Position numbers and translations under genes: made by a program. Shown here one piece after another: positions 48,783-57,392 of a DNA stretch of 64,000 bases. The notes under the pieces are model-generated. The model saw only the letters and a program-made list of their open reading frames with translations. It had not been told where the DNA came from and did not search any database. Origin of the DNA: Paraperibacillus marinus (GTDB lineage Bacteria; Bacillota; Bacilli; Bacillales; DSM-1321); assembly GCF_046237605.1 (NCBI RefSeq), contig NZ_CP143542.1, positions 3,038,001 through 3,102,000 on the forward strand. The letters are read 5' to 3'. Every line of letters starts with the position of its first letter. The first letter of the stretch is position 1.

Positions 48783-49958
48783 TCATTTAAAAATATTCAG
48801 GCTCTTGATCCGCTCTACAGCCTCAGCCAGTCTTTCCTCAGAGGCCAGCAGGCCGGCCCTTACATAGCCCTCTCCATACGTCCCAAAACCGATGCCGGGC
48901 GCAACTGCCACATGGGCTTCTTCAAGCAGCAGATTGGCAAATTGTTCAGATGTATACCCTTCCGGCACCTTAAGCCAGGCAAAAAAGGAACCAGCCGGCG
49001 CACTCACATCCCACCCAAGCTTCTGCAATCCGCCGACAAAAACCTTCATGCGCGACTCATACATGCCAAGGAGCTCATCCACGCACTGCTGGGAAGAAAG
49101 AAGCGCTTCCGCTGCTGCTTCCTGCACGGCTGGAAACAGACTCACATACAGATGGTCCTGCAGCAGTTCAACGGCTTCAATCACACTGCGGTTTCCGACT
49201 GCGAAGCCGACTCTCCAGCCCGCCATATTATAGGTTTTCGACAGTGTATAAATTTCAATGCCCACATCTTTTGATCCGTCACACTGCATAAAGCTCAGCG
49301 GCTTTTTCCCATCAAAGCCAATGGCACCATATGCAAAGTCATGAACGATGCAGAGGCTGTTCTTCTTTGCGAGCTCGATTGTATCGTCAAAAAAGGCTCT
49401 GTCAGCTACAGCACCTGTGGGATTATTCGGGTAATTCAAGAACATCATACCCGCACTATCCAGAACTTCCGGACTCAGTTTATCGTAATCTGGCAGAAAA
49501 TTATTTTCCTCGAGCAGCGGCATATATTCCATCCTCACTTTGGCCATAGCCGCACCAGACCAATAATCAGGGTAGCCCGGATCCGGAACCAGGATTGTAC
49601 CGCCGGGATTCAGGAGGCATTGCGGAAGTTCCACAAGCCCGGCTTTTCCTCCGAACAGAATCGCGATTTCCGATTTAGGATCAAGGTCCACCCCATATTC
49701 CCTTTTATAAAATGCTGCCGCCGCCTCCTTGAGGTACGGATATCCCTGAAAGGGAGAATATTTATGGTTAACAGGGACAGCCGCTGCCTTCTGCAGCCTA
49801 TGTACGATATGTGAGGGCGTCGGCATGTCCGGGTTGCCCTGCCCAAGATTGATGACATCATGCCCTTTTGCCGTGATTGCCCCGACTTTTGCAACAAGAG
49901 ATGCAAAAAACTGCGTTGGCAGAGACTTCAATAAATCGGATTTTTCAAAATGAAGCAT
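48783..49958 (-). CDS. mtnE: Methionine salvage aminotransferase
   Basis: 391 residues from the ATG at 49958, with AGAAGGTG 6 bases upstream. Fold-type I PLP aminotransferase: NLGQGNPDMPTPSHIV, FLNYPNNPTGA, PLP lysine in IYTLSKTYNMAGWRVGFA, and GEGYVRAGLL. Close to what I recall of B. subtilis MtnE, which transaminates 4-methylthio-2-oxobutanoate to methionine, favouring glutamine as donor. Divergent from mtnU with overlapping promoter regions; no S-box on this side. Confidence 0.94.
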   Translation of the reverse strand: MLHFEKSDLLKSLPTQFFASLVAKVGAITAKGHDVINLGQGNPDMPTPSHIVHRLQKAAAVPVNHKYSPFQGYPYLKEAAAAFYKREYGVDLDPKSEIAILFGGKAGLVELPQCLLNPGGTILVPDPGYPDYWSGAAMAKVRMEYMPLLEENNFLPDYDKLSPEVLDSAGMMFLNYPNNPTGAVADRAFFDDTIELAKKNSLCIVHDFAYGAIGFDGKKPLSFMQCDGSKDVGIEIYTLSKTYNMAGWRVGFAVGNRSVIEAVELLQDHLYVSLFPAVQEAAAEALLSSQQCVDELLGMYESRMKVFVGGLQKLGWDVSAPAGSFFAWLKVPEGYTSEQFANLLLEEAHVAVAPGIGFGTYGEGYVRAGLLASEERLAEAVERIKSLNIFK

Positions 49959-50000
49959 CTCAAACACCTTCTCTGAAATTTCTTGAAATTCTAATCACAA

Positions 50001-50029
50001 ATGATATATCGTTAACATGAGATTGTAAA
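50001..50029 (-). promoter_or_regulatory. Promoter of mtnE
   Basis: Minus strand TTTACA (50029-50024), 17-base spacer, TATCAT (50006-50001). A facing plus-strand candidate for mtnU (TTGAAA at 49983-49988, TATATC at 50005-50010, 16-base spacer) overlaps it. Confidence 0.6.
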
Positions 50030-50060
50030 GATAATCTGACGCTAAACAGAGGTGTTTAAC

Positions 50061-50846
50061 TTGAAATGGAAAATTGCCTGTATTCAGATGGACATTGCCT
50101 TTGGCAATCCGGACGAAAATTATAAAAAAGCTGAACTCCTTTTGGCTGAAGCAGCCAAAAGCAGTCCAGACGCTGTGGTCCTGCCTGAACTGTGGACTAC
50201 GGGCTACGATTTGACCCGGCTTGACTCCATTGCAGACGACCGGGCAGAGACCACTCTCTCCTTTCTGAAAAATTGTGCCCTCAAGCATGGATTTCATATC
50301 ATCGGCGGCTCTGTTGCCAAGAGGACAGAAGATGGTGTCTACAACACCCTTCTTGTTGTTGATAAAAACGGCCAGGAAATAAAGCAATACAGCAAGCTGC
50401 ACTTATTTCAGCTGATGGACGAACATCACTATCTGCAGCCTGGCAGCAGTGATGGGCATTTCGTGCTTGATGGCACATCCTGTGCAGGCTTTATCTGCTA
50501 TGACATCCGTTTCCCTGAGTGGATGCGTACGCATGCGGCTGATGGCGCTGAAATCTTATTCGTCGCGGCAGAATGGCCGGCGCCGAGGATTCAGCACTGG
50601 AAAAGCCTCCTGATCAGCAGAGCGATTGAAAATCAGGCTTATGTGGTAGCGGTCAACCGATCCGGCTCCGATCCGAAGAATGCATTCGGCGGCTGTTCGT
50701 TAATCATAGACCCGTGGGGAGAAATACTTGAAGAGGGCGGACAGGGCGAACAGATTCTCTCCGCTGAACTGGATCTTGCCAAGGTTCAGGAAGTCCGGGG
50801 GATGATTCCCGTCTTCCAGGACAGAAGAACTGAATTTTACAAATGA
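50061..50846 (+). CDS. mtnU: MtnU omega-amidase/nitrilase-family hydrolase
   Basis: 261 residues from a TTG at 50061, with AGAGGTG upstream; matches the usual MKWKIACIQ start. Nitrilase-fold catalytic triad: Glu in LPELWTTGYDL, Lys in YSKLHLFQLMDEH, Cys in GFICYDIRFPEW. Acts with MtnE: after glutamine is used as amino donor, the omega-amidase hydrolyses 2-oxoglutaramate, pulling the transamination toward methionine. Divergently transcribed from mtnE. Confidence 0.93.
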   Translation: MKWKIACIQMDIAFGNPDENYKKAELLLAEAAKSSPDAVVLPELWTTGYDLTRLDSIADDRAETTLSFLKNCALKHGFHIIGGSVAKRTEDGVYNTLLVVDKNGQEIKQYSKLHLFQLMDEHHYLQPGSSDGHFVLDGTSCAGFICYDIRFPEWMRTHAADGAEILFVAAEWPAPRIQHWKSLLISRAIENQAYVVAVNRSGSDPKNAFGGCSLIIDPWGEILEEGGQGEQILSAELDLAKVQEVRGMIPVFQDRRTEFYK

Positions 50847-50869
50847 TTTTCTTTTTTTACTAAAAATGG

Positions 50870-50899
50870 TTGACAAAATATTTTCAAAATTGTTATGAT
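50870..50899 (+). promoter_or_regulatory. Sigma-A promoter of mtnKA
   Basis: TTGACA (50870-50875), 18-base spacer, TATGAT (50894-50899), about 45 bases before the S-box. Confidence 0.82.
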
Positions 50900-50944
50900 T
50901 CACAACGAGCCAGACAAACGGATGGCAGTCTTAATTTCATACTA

Positions 50945-51154
50945 CTCTTATCAAGAGCAGGCTGAGGGATATGGCCCGATGAAGCCCAGCAACCGACCGT
51001 AATACCATTGTGAGATGGGGCGCGATTAAATGAATGCGCCTGAATGTTCAGTAAGGCACGGTGCTAATTCCTGCAGGAACCTTGGTTTCTGCCAGATAAG
51101 AGGTGCAAAGCTGCTCTTTTCGCCTCTTTCTGTATAAGGAAGAGGCGTTTTTTT
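50945..51154 (+). ncRNA. SAM-I (S-box) riboswitch of mtnKA
   Basis: CTCTTATCAAGAGCAGGC (P1/P2) at 50945, then GAGGGATATGGCCCGATGAA, GCCCAGCAACC, a P3 hairpin (GGGGCGC...GCGCC), CACGGTGCTAATTCC and GCCAGATAAGAGG closing P1 near 51103. A terminator (CGCCTCTTTC/GAAGAGGCG with TTTTTTT) runs 51121-51154. All conserved S-box blocks are present. Confidence 0.96.
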
Positions 51155-51218
51155 ATGGAAATCCGGATTAAAAAGTTATATTTTGGGATCAATTGAACCC
51201 GCCTAGGAGGAATGGAAA

Positions 51219-52421
51219 ATGGGAGAAAGCATACAAGCATACGAGCCGTTGAGCGGGCCTGCTGCCATCGCCCTGGTTATCCGGTTAGGATTATTTGAAG
51301 AAGGAAGCTCACTTTCTTGCAGCGAAATTGGGGATGGAAATTTAAATTATGTATTTCATATAAAAGATTCACTGACTGGCAGGGGGATCATCATCAAGCA
51401 GGCTCTTCCATATGCGAAGGTAGTCGGTGAATCCTGGCCGCTCACCCTGAAGCGCGCCGTGATTGAAGCGAATGCACTGAAGATATTCGGCAGCTTCTGC
51501 CCTGAGCTGGTACCTGAGGTCTATTATTCCGATGAACAGCTCGCCGTTACAGTCATGGAAGATCTGTCCCGACTGACCATTGCCAGGACAGGGTTGAACG
51601 CGGGGCAGGAATATCCTGAATTGTCCAGGCATATCGGCCAGTACCTGGCAAAGACCTTTTTTTACACCTCCGACTTCTTCTTGGATCCCGGGAAGAAAAA
51701 AGAATTTGCCAGGCAATTCACAAATCCGGAGCTTTGCAAAATCACCGAGGACCTGGTGTTTACCGACCCATTTTTCGATCATGAAACAAATGATTTTGAA
51801 GAGGCTCTTACACCCGATGTCCAAAGCCTTTTTGCTGATCAGCCCTTAAAGGTTGAAGCCGCTAAGCTGAAAAGGAGCTTCATGACGGAACAGGAAGTAC
51901 TCCTTCACGGAGACCTCCATACAGGAAGCATTTTTGCAAGTCCTGCCGAAACAAAGGTGATTGATCCAGAGTTCGCATTCTACGGCCCTGCAGGATTTGA
52001 CCTTGGCCAATACCTCGCTAACCTCCTGTTTCAGGCCATCTCCAGGACGGAAACTGGAAAAGAAGTTATATACCATCATCTTGATGAGGTATGGAGCACG
52101 TTCAAAACTATATACACCGGGCTCTGGCATGATGAAGGAAATGAAATATACTGCACCACCCCAGGCTTTTTGGAAGCTGTACTTGAAAAGACCTTCCGGG
52201 ATGCCCTTGGCTTTGCGGGCTGTGAATTGATCAGACGTACGATCGGCCTCGCCCATGTTCAAGATCTGGACGGAATCGAAGATGACAGCGAAAGGCTTGC
52301 AGCAAAAAAATCTGCTTTAAGAATCGGGAGAGAGCTGATCCTCCGCCGCGGGCAGATTGACGACATTAACGGTATTATCAAGACCGCTCAAGAACAAATG
52401 AAGGCTGCCGCCTTTTCATAA
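51219..52421 (+). CDS. mtnK: Methylthioribose kinase
   Basis: 400 residues with a TAGGAGGAATGGAAA ribosome site. Protein-kinase-like fold of the APH/choline kinase type: GDGNLNYVFHI near residue 38, Brenner-type catalytic motif LLHGDLHTGSIF and metal motif KVIDPEFAFYGPAGFDLGQYLANL. Phosphorylates 5-methylthioribose to its 1-phosphate, the committed salvage step. Co-transcribed with mtnA. Confidence 0.96.
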   Translation: MGESIQAYEPLSGPAAIALVIRLGLFEEGSSLSCSEIGDGNLNYVFHIKDSLTGRGIIIKQALPYAKVVGESWPLTLKRAVIEANALKIFGSFCPELVPEVYYSDEQLAVTVMEDLSRLTIARTGLNAGQEYPELSRHIGQYLAKTFFYTSDFFLDPGKKKEFARQFTNPELCKITEDLVFTDPFFDHETNDFEEALTPDVQSLFADQPLKVEAAKLKRSFMTEQEVLLHGDLHTGSIFASPAETKVIDPEFAFYGPAGFDLGQYLANLLFQAISRTETGKEVIYHHLDEVWSTFKTIYTGLWHDEGNEIYCTTPGFLEAVLEKTFRDALGFAGCELIRRTIGLAHVQDLDGIEDDSERLAAKKSALRIGRELILRRGQIDDINGIIKTAQEQMKAAAFS

Positions 52422-52481
52422 TGCATAACACCTTAACGGGAAAATAGGAATCGCAGTATCATGAGAAGGAGTTAATCAGAT

Positions 52482-53528
52482 ATGCAAAAAACAGCACTGC
52501 CTCTTTCCATTCAATGGAATGATACACATATAACGATACTGAATCAGCAGGCTCTTCCGCAGAAGACCGAATACCTGGAGCTTCACACCCTGGAGGATGT
52601 CTATGACAGCATTGTGACGCTCAAAGTCCGCGGAGCTCCGGCCATCGGAATTACAGCGGCCTTCGGGACGGCACTGGCTGCTGGGGCATTGGAGGATGAA
52701 GACTTCCATGAATTCAAAATAAAGGTACAATCGGCCATTTCCTATCTGGCCGGATCGCGGCCTACCGCAGTAAATCTGTTCTGGGCTTTGAACAGGATGG
52801 AATCGGTCCTTGCCGGGGCTGTCACCGTGAACGAAGCAAAAACTGACCTGGTACATGAAGCCCTGAAAATATACCTGGAGGATGAAGAAACCTGCCGGCA
52901 GATCGGCGAGTATGGCTTATCCCTTTTTAAAGCCGGCGACCGGGCGATGACCATCTGCAATGCCGGCGGAATTGCGACTGCAAAGTACGGAACTGCCCTG
53001 GCCCCTTTCCACCTGGCAGCTGAAAAAGGCATGAACCTGAAAGTGTACGCCCTGGAGACCCGCCCTGTTCTTCAAGGTTCCAGGCTGACAGCATGGGAAC
53101 TTATGGAGGCCGGTGTGGATGTTACATTAATCAGTGACAATATGGCCGCACATACCATCTTTACAAAGGATGTCACCGCGGTCATCGCAGGAGCTGACCG
53201 GATAGCCGCAAACGGAGATACCGCCAACAAGATCGGGACATTCGGCCTTGCCGTACTGGCTAAACATTTCAATATTCCTTTTTATATTGCAGCCCCTTCG
53301 AGCACGTTTGATTTGTCGGCTGCATCCGGAGCATCCATTCCGATTGAAGAACGAAATCCGGAGGAAATTACCCATATTCACGGCAGCCGCATCGCCCCGG
53401 AGGGTGTTCATGTTTTTAATCCAGCATTTGATGTGACCCCGGGAAGTCTGATTACGGCTTTTATAACGGAGAAGGGGATCATTCATCCCGACTACGGGCA
53501 GGAAATCAAAAAGGTAATAAATCGATAA
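52482..53528 (+). CDS. mtnA: Methylthioribose-1-phosphate isomerase
   Basis: 348 residues with AGAAGGAG before the ATG. eIF2B-alpha-like fold. The key pair is conserved: Cys159 in TICNAGGIATAKYGT and Asp239 in VIAGADRIAANGD (Cys160/Asp240 in B. subtilis). Converts methylthioribose-1-P to methylthioribulose-1-P. Second gene of the S-box operon, followed by a terminator. Confidence 0.97.
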   Translation: MQKTALPLSIQWNDTHITILNQQALPQKTEYLELHTLEDVYDSIVTLKVRGAPAIGITAAFGTALAAGALEDEDFHEFKIKVQSAISYLAGSRPTAVNLFWALNRMESVLAGAVTVNEAKTDLVHEALKIYLEDEETCRQIGEYGLSLFKAGDRAMTICNAGGIATAKYGTALAPFHLAAEKGMNLKVYALETRPVLQGSRLTAWELMEAGVDVTLISDNMAAHTIFTKDVTAVIAGADRIAANGDTANKIGTFGLAVLAKHFNIPFYIAAPSSTFDLSAASGASIPIEERNPEEITHIHGSRIAPEGVHVFNPAFDVTPGSLITAFITEKGIIHPDYGQEIKKVINR

Positions 53529-53562
53529 AAAACCAAGGGAGAAGCTCTCCTTTGGTTTTTTC
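53528..53562 (+). terminator. Terminator of mtnKA
   Basis: An AAAACCAA-GGAGA stem pairs with TCTCC-TTTGGTTTT (small bulge), followed by TTTCCC. It also precedes the end of the convergent kinase gene. Confidence 0.85.
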
Positions 53563-53589
53563 CCTGCCTGCCTTTTTGTGGTGCCGCTG

Positions 53590-55776
53590 TTATGACATAT
53601 CTTCTTCACGTCCATCGACCGGGAGATGGATATGGAAGGTTGTTCCTGCACCTTCTTTGCTTTCCACATAGATCCATCCCTTGTGCTCCTCGATGATCTT
53701 GTAGCTTACCATAAGCCCAAGGCCTGTGCCCCGTTCCTTCGTGGTATAAAAAGGTTCCCCTAATTTCTTGATTTTTTCCTCCGGGATTCCCTGCCCCTGG
53801 TCACTGATTGAGATCCTGACGAATTTGTCCATGTACTCGTCAGTTTTTATGGTGATGACCCCGCCTTTTGGCATGACTTCGATCGCATTTTTGATAATAT
53901 TTATGAATACCTGCTTAAGCTGATTTCCCTCGCAATAGATTTTCTCCACCTTTTTGCTATAGAGAGAATCAAATTGTATATTCTGCATCAACGCCTGGGC
54001 TCTCATCAATTCAATGGTATCCATCAGTATTTCTTTTACATCCTTCTGAAGGAACTTGACTGCCTGCGGTTTAGCAAGCACGAGAAACTCGGTAATGATG
54101 GACTCAATTCGCTGCAGCTCGGATTTTATCACACGGAAGTATGTTGTATAATCCTCCTGGATGCTTCCTTCCAGGAGCTGGATGAATCCTTTGAGAGCGG
54201 TCATTGGATTCCTTATTTCATGGGCAATCCCGGCAGCAAGCTCCCCTACTACATTCAGGGTGTCCGACTTCCTCAGCTGTTCCTGCATCTCAAGCTGACC
54301 CGTCACATCCCGGAAAACCGTCAAGGAAAGACCGGTATTGATTCTGGTGGAAAATTCAATATGCTTGATTGTGCCATCATGATAATGGATGGGAATGATG
54401 GAACTGCTGAATTCAAATTCGTTCAGCTCCTCCAGATATTGCTCGAAATTACGGGCATTCTCCGGCATCAGATTGATCAGGTCATAGATGGAATGGGCCG
54501 GGATGCTTTTTGGGATATCGAGTATTTTTAATCCAGATTCATTGATATCCGCAATCCTGCCCGAACTGTCCCAGAGAATGAGGCCGTCAATCGAATCTTC
54601 AAATACCTTCCTGAATTTTTGTTCGCTTTTCCTGAGCTGGAGCTCCATCTGATATTTTTCGCTGACATTGCGGAGGATGGTGATGACATGATCGTCCTCC
54701 TCATGGATCCGTGAAGTGAATTCCAGGAGCTTCTTCTGTCCATTTCCCATCAAAAAGAACATCTCTGCCCGGATGGCCTTCTTTTCCTGCAGCTCCTTCT
54801 GCAGATAATAGTACCGTGCATCCCTGGTCAGGACAAAGTCTGACATTCTCATGCCGATCAAGTCCTGTTTTTTGGTTTCAAAGATTTTTGCCGCTGATTG
54901 ATTTACATGCTGGATGACGCCATCCTTGTCATAAAAGACAATGGCATCGAGAGCCTGTTCGAACAAGTCAGTAAAATTCCTTTCACTTTTCCGGAGCTTC
55001 TTTTCTATGCTGAGCCTTTCTGTCACATCCCTCATAATACTCATATAAAGCCCGTTCAGCATATTCGTGCTTGTTATATATTCATAATGGGTGCATCCCT
55101 TAGCATGGTGGAAGACTACCTCTCCTTCAACAGATCCATGCTGGTCCACCAAAAGTTTTTCAGCCTTCCATTTCTCTCTGTACGCCGCATCGACAAAATC
55201 ATCGATGCATTTGCCGAAAAGAGCCTCCTTTGCTTCTCCGACAGTACGGCAGAAGGAAGGATTCACATCAATTATTTCCCCGTCTGTATTGAAGATTACG
55301 ATATTATCGACCGCCTGGTTCAAGAGGTCTGCAAACATTTGGACGGAGATATTCCGCTCCTGTTCCCTTCTCTTTTGGATGGTGATATCTTTGATGCGGT
55401 AGATCCGCTTTTCTTCCAATTTATCCAGCGTCGCTACATATTCGGCATATTTAACAGACCCGTCACCCAGTTTGATGGTCCACTCATCGGAATACACGCC
55501 TTCCTTCTGAAGCATGGTATTCTGGTATTTCCGGATTTCCTTTGGCACAAGCTGAAGAAATTTATCTAAGTAAAGCCGGTAAAGCTCGTTTTCCTGAAGG
55601 TTGAACAGCTTACAGGCCAATCCGTTCACATATACAATTTGATCATCTTTGTTCACTATGATGAGTGCATCCGAAATCACTCCAAAAAAATCATAGTACA
55701 TTTTCACCTGCTGCCTCAAAGACAGCACCTCTGCCTGACATTCTTTTAATTCCTCTGAGTAAATTGCTTTAGACAA
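53590..55776 (-). CDS. kinE: Multi-PAS soluble histidine kinase, KinE-like
   Basis: 728 residues from a TTG at 55776, with GGAGGTG 8-9 bases upstream. About four PAS domains in tandem (roughly 30-140, 150-265, 270-385, 390-505), then a HisKA helix (AAGIAHEIRNPMTALKGF) and HATPase with NIIKNAIEVM, DQGQGIP and GTGLGL. No membrane helices. Size, PAS layout and location beside mtnKA and an acyltransferase gene match B. subtilis KinE, a phosphorelay kinase that feeds Spo0F. The number of PAS domains is estimated by eye. Confidence 0.88.
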   Translation of the reverse strand: MSKAIYSEELKECQAEVLSLRQQVKMYYDFFGVISDALIIVNKDDQIVYVNGLACKLFNLQENELYRLYLDKFLQLVPKEIRKYQNTMLQKEGVYSDEWTIKLGDGSVKYAEYVATLDKLEEKRIYRIKDITIQKRREQERNISVQMFADLLNQAVDNIVIFNTDGEIIDVNPSFCRTVGEAKEALFGKCIDDFVDAAYREKWKAEKLLVDQHGSVEGEVVFHHAKGCTHYEYITSTNMLNGLYMSIMRDVTERLSIEKKLRKSERNFTDLFEQALDAIVFYDKDGVIQHVNQSAAKIFETKKQDLIGMRMSDFVLTRDARYYYLQKELQEKKAIRAEMFFLMGNGQKKLLEFTSRIHEEDDHVITILRNVSEKYQMELQLRKSEQKFRKVFEDSIDGLILWDSSGRIADINESGLKILDIPKSIPAHSIYDLINLMPENARNFEQYLEELNEFEFSSSIIPIHYHDGTIKHIEFSTRINTGLSLTVFRDVTGQLEMQEQLRKSDTLNVVGELAAGIAHEIRNPMTALKGFIQLLEGSIQEDYTTYFRVIKSELQRIESIITEFLVLAKPQAVKFLQKDVKEILMDTIELMRAQALMQNIQFDSLYSKKVEKIYCEGNQLKQVFINIIKNAIEVMPKGGVITIKTDEYMDKFVRISISDQGQGIPEEKIKKLGEPFYTTKERGTGLGLMVSYKIIEEHKGWIYVESKEGAGTTFHIHLPVDGREEDMS

Positions 55777-56020
55777 AAAAACACACCTCCGCCTGTCCAT
55801 GGTAAGGGCAATTCCTTTTTTCTGACACTATTTATTCTACATACTTTTACAAAAATCCTATTAAATTATGAAAAAACAGGAATTATTAACTAATTTAGGC
55901 TTGCCATCCTGAATGAGGCCATAGGGGCAGGACCTCCCATTGATAATCATCAGGTTTTCCCTTATAGTGGTACGGGTAAATGAATACTGCTTTTGACAAG
56001 CCTTACACCAGGAGGACATT

Positions 56021-57073
56021 ATGAAAGAGCGTGATTTTTTCTTCGACAATGCAAAATTCATTCTAATGGTGCTGGTTGTGTTCGGCCACCTCTTAAGGAC
56101 TTATATAGAAGACAACGAGATCATCTATACCATTTACAAGGTGATTTATACCTTCCATATGCCTGCTTTCATCCTTGTTTCAGGATTTTTTGCAAAAGGA
56201 ATCTATGAAAAGGGCTATGCGGGGAAACTGGCAAAAAAATTGATCATCCCTTATCTGATTTTTCAAGTGATTTATACGGTTTACTACTATTATCTATATA
56301 ACAAGCAGGAAATTACCTTCAATCTGCTGGACCCGCAGTGGGCGCTCTGGTTCCTGGTCAGTTTATTCTGCTGGAACCTCATGCTTCCCCTGTTTGCTAA
56401 GCTCGGGACCTGGCGGGGTTTGGGACTGTCACTCATAGCAGCACTCGGTGCAGGCTATATCAATGAAATATCAAATTTTCTCAGCCTGTCGAGGACGCTT
56501 GTTTTCTTCCCGGTTTTCCTGCTTGGCTATCACCTCGGCAAAGAAGATATCAAGCAGCTGATGTGCAGCAAGGCCAGGATCATTTCTGCACTAACATTCG
56601 CTGCAGTCTTTACCTGGTTCTACGTTAATAAAGACATCGATTATAAATGGCTTCTTGGGTCCAAGCCGTATGACGAGCTCGGCGGGGCAGAGGTATTCGC
56701 CATGTTCAAGCGGCTGGGATTGTATGGACTCAGCCTGGCGATGGTGCTCAGCTTCTTTTCATTCGTGCCCAACAGGAAATTTTTCTTTACCAATTGGGGA
56801 AAGCAGACTCTGTATGTCTATCTGCTTCATGGTTTCTTCATCAAGTTTTTCAAAGAAAGCTCCCTGCACAGCTTCTTTACAGATGCCGAGAATTTCATCA
56901 TGCTGGCGGGTATATCACTGATCATCACCATTGCCCTCTCAAGTAACTTAATTGCTTCACTTGCACAGCCCATCATTGAACTCCGGACAAACAGGCTGAA
57001 ATTTCTGAAGGTCAAAACAAGAGTCTACTTTCAGTTCTTAAAGAATCAATTAAGGAAGCCATTTCATGGCTGA
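56021..57073 (+). CDS. Membrane acyltransferase family 3 (YkrP-like)
   Basis: 350 residues with CAGGAGGACATT before the ATG. Ten or so hydrophobic helices; N-terminus RDFFFDNAKFILMVLVVFGHLLRTYI carries the DNxKxxxxxxVVxGH pattern of fucose 4-O-acetylase-like/acyltransferase-3 enzymes, with FHMPAFILVSGFF following. Such proteins acetylate extracellular polysaccharide or wall polymers. Adjacent to the KinE-like gene, as ykrP is in B. subtilis. A terminator follows the stop. Confidence 0.87.
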   Translation: MKERDFFFDNAKFILMVLVVFGHLLRTYIEDNEIIYTIYKVIYTFHMPAFILVSGFFAKGIYEKGYAGKLAKKLIIPYLIFQVIYTVYYYYLYNKQEITFNLLDPQWALWFLVSLFCWNLMLPLFAKLGTWRGLGLSLIAALGAGYINEISNFLSLSRTLVFFPVFLLGYHLGKEDIKQLMCSKARIISALTFAAVFTWFYVNKDIDYKWLLGSKPYDELGGAEVFAMFKRLGLYGLSLAMVLSFFSFVPNRKFFFTNWGKQTLYVYLLHGFFIKFFKESSLHSFFTDAENFIMLAGISLIITIALSSNLIASLAQPIIELRTNRLKFLKVKTRVYFQFLKNQLRKPFHG

Positions 57074-57103
57074 AAAACGGCGCCTCCTTAGGTGCCGTTT
57101 TTG
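57073..57103 (+). terminator. Terminator of the acyltransferase gene
   Basis: AAAAACGGCGCC pairs with GGTGCCGTTTTT (one wobble) around a short loop. Confidence 0.83.
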
Positions 57104-57392
57104 TGTTCCCCTTTTCCCAAGCTGGTTTCGCCTGCACAGGGTGATTAGCGTGTGAAACTCACGGTCCAGCTGCAATGCTTCCGCCCGCAGGCGAGAAGCT
57201 CACCGCGCGCCCCGCAGAAGCAGAGCACCTTACGTTCCATTCAGCAATCATATCCAATACTCTTCTTATTGTTTACGAAATGCCTGGCAAATTGCAGGGA
57301 AATAGGAATATCCCCCCGGAAAAATGGTATAATAAGAAGTTAAGTCAGCCTATTACCCGAGAGGAGTGTCATGCGTACATAACGCAGCTCAC
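57104..57392. other. Intergenic region before the radical SAM gene
   Basis: No gene is supported; a 63-codon frame here has no ribosome site and unlikely composition. A TATAAT at 57329-57334 without a good -35 may be the -10 of the radical SAM gene. GAGAGGAG (57358-57365) sits before an ATG (57371) that opens only three codons (MRT stop) ahead of the real start. Confidence 0.4.

Noticed and set aside
57152..57343. 63-codon frame before the radical SAM gene
   Set aside because: No ribosome site, Pro/Arg/Gln-rich composition, and overlap with other equally unsupported frames.
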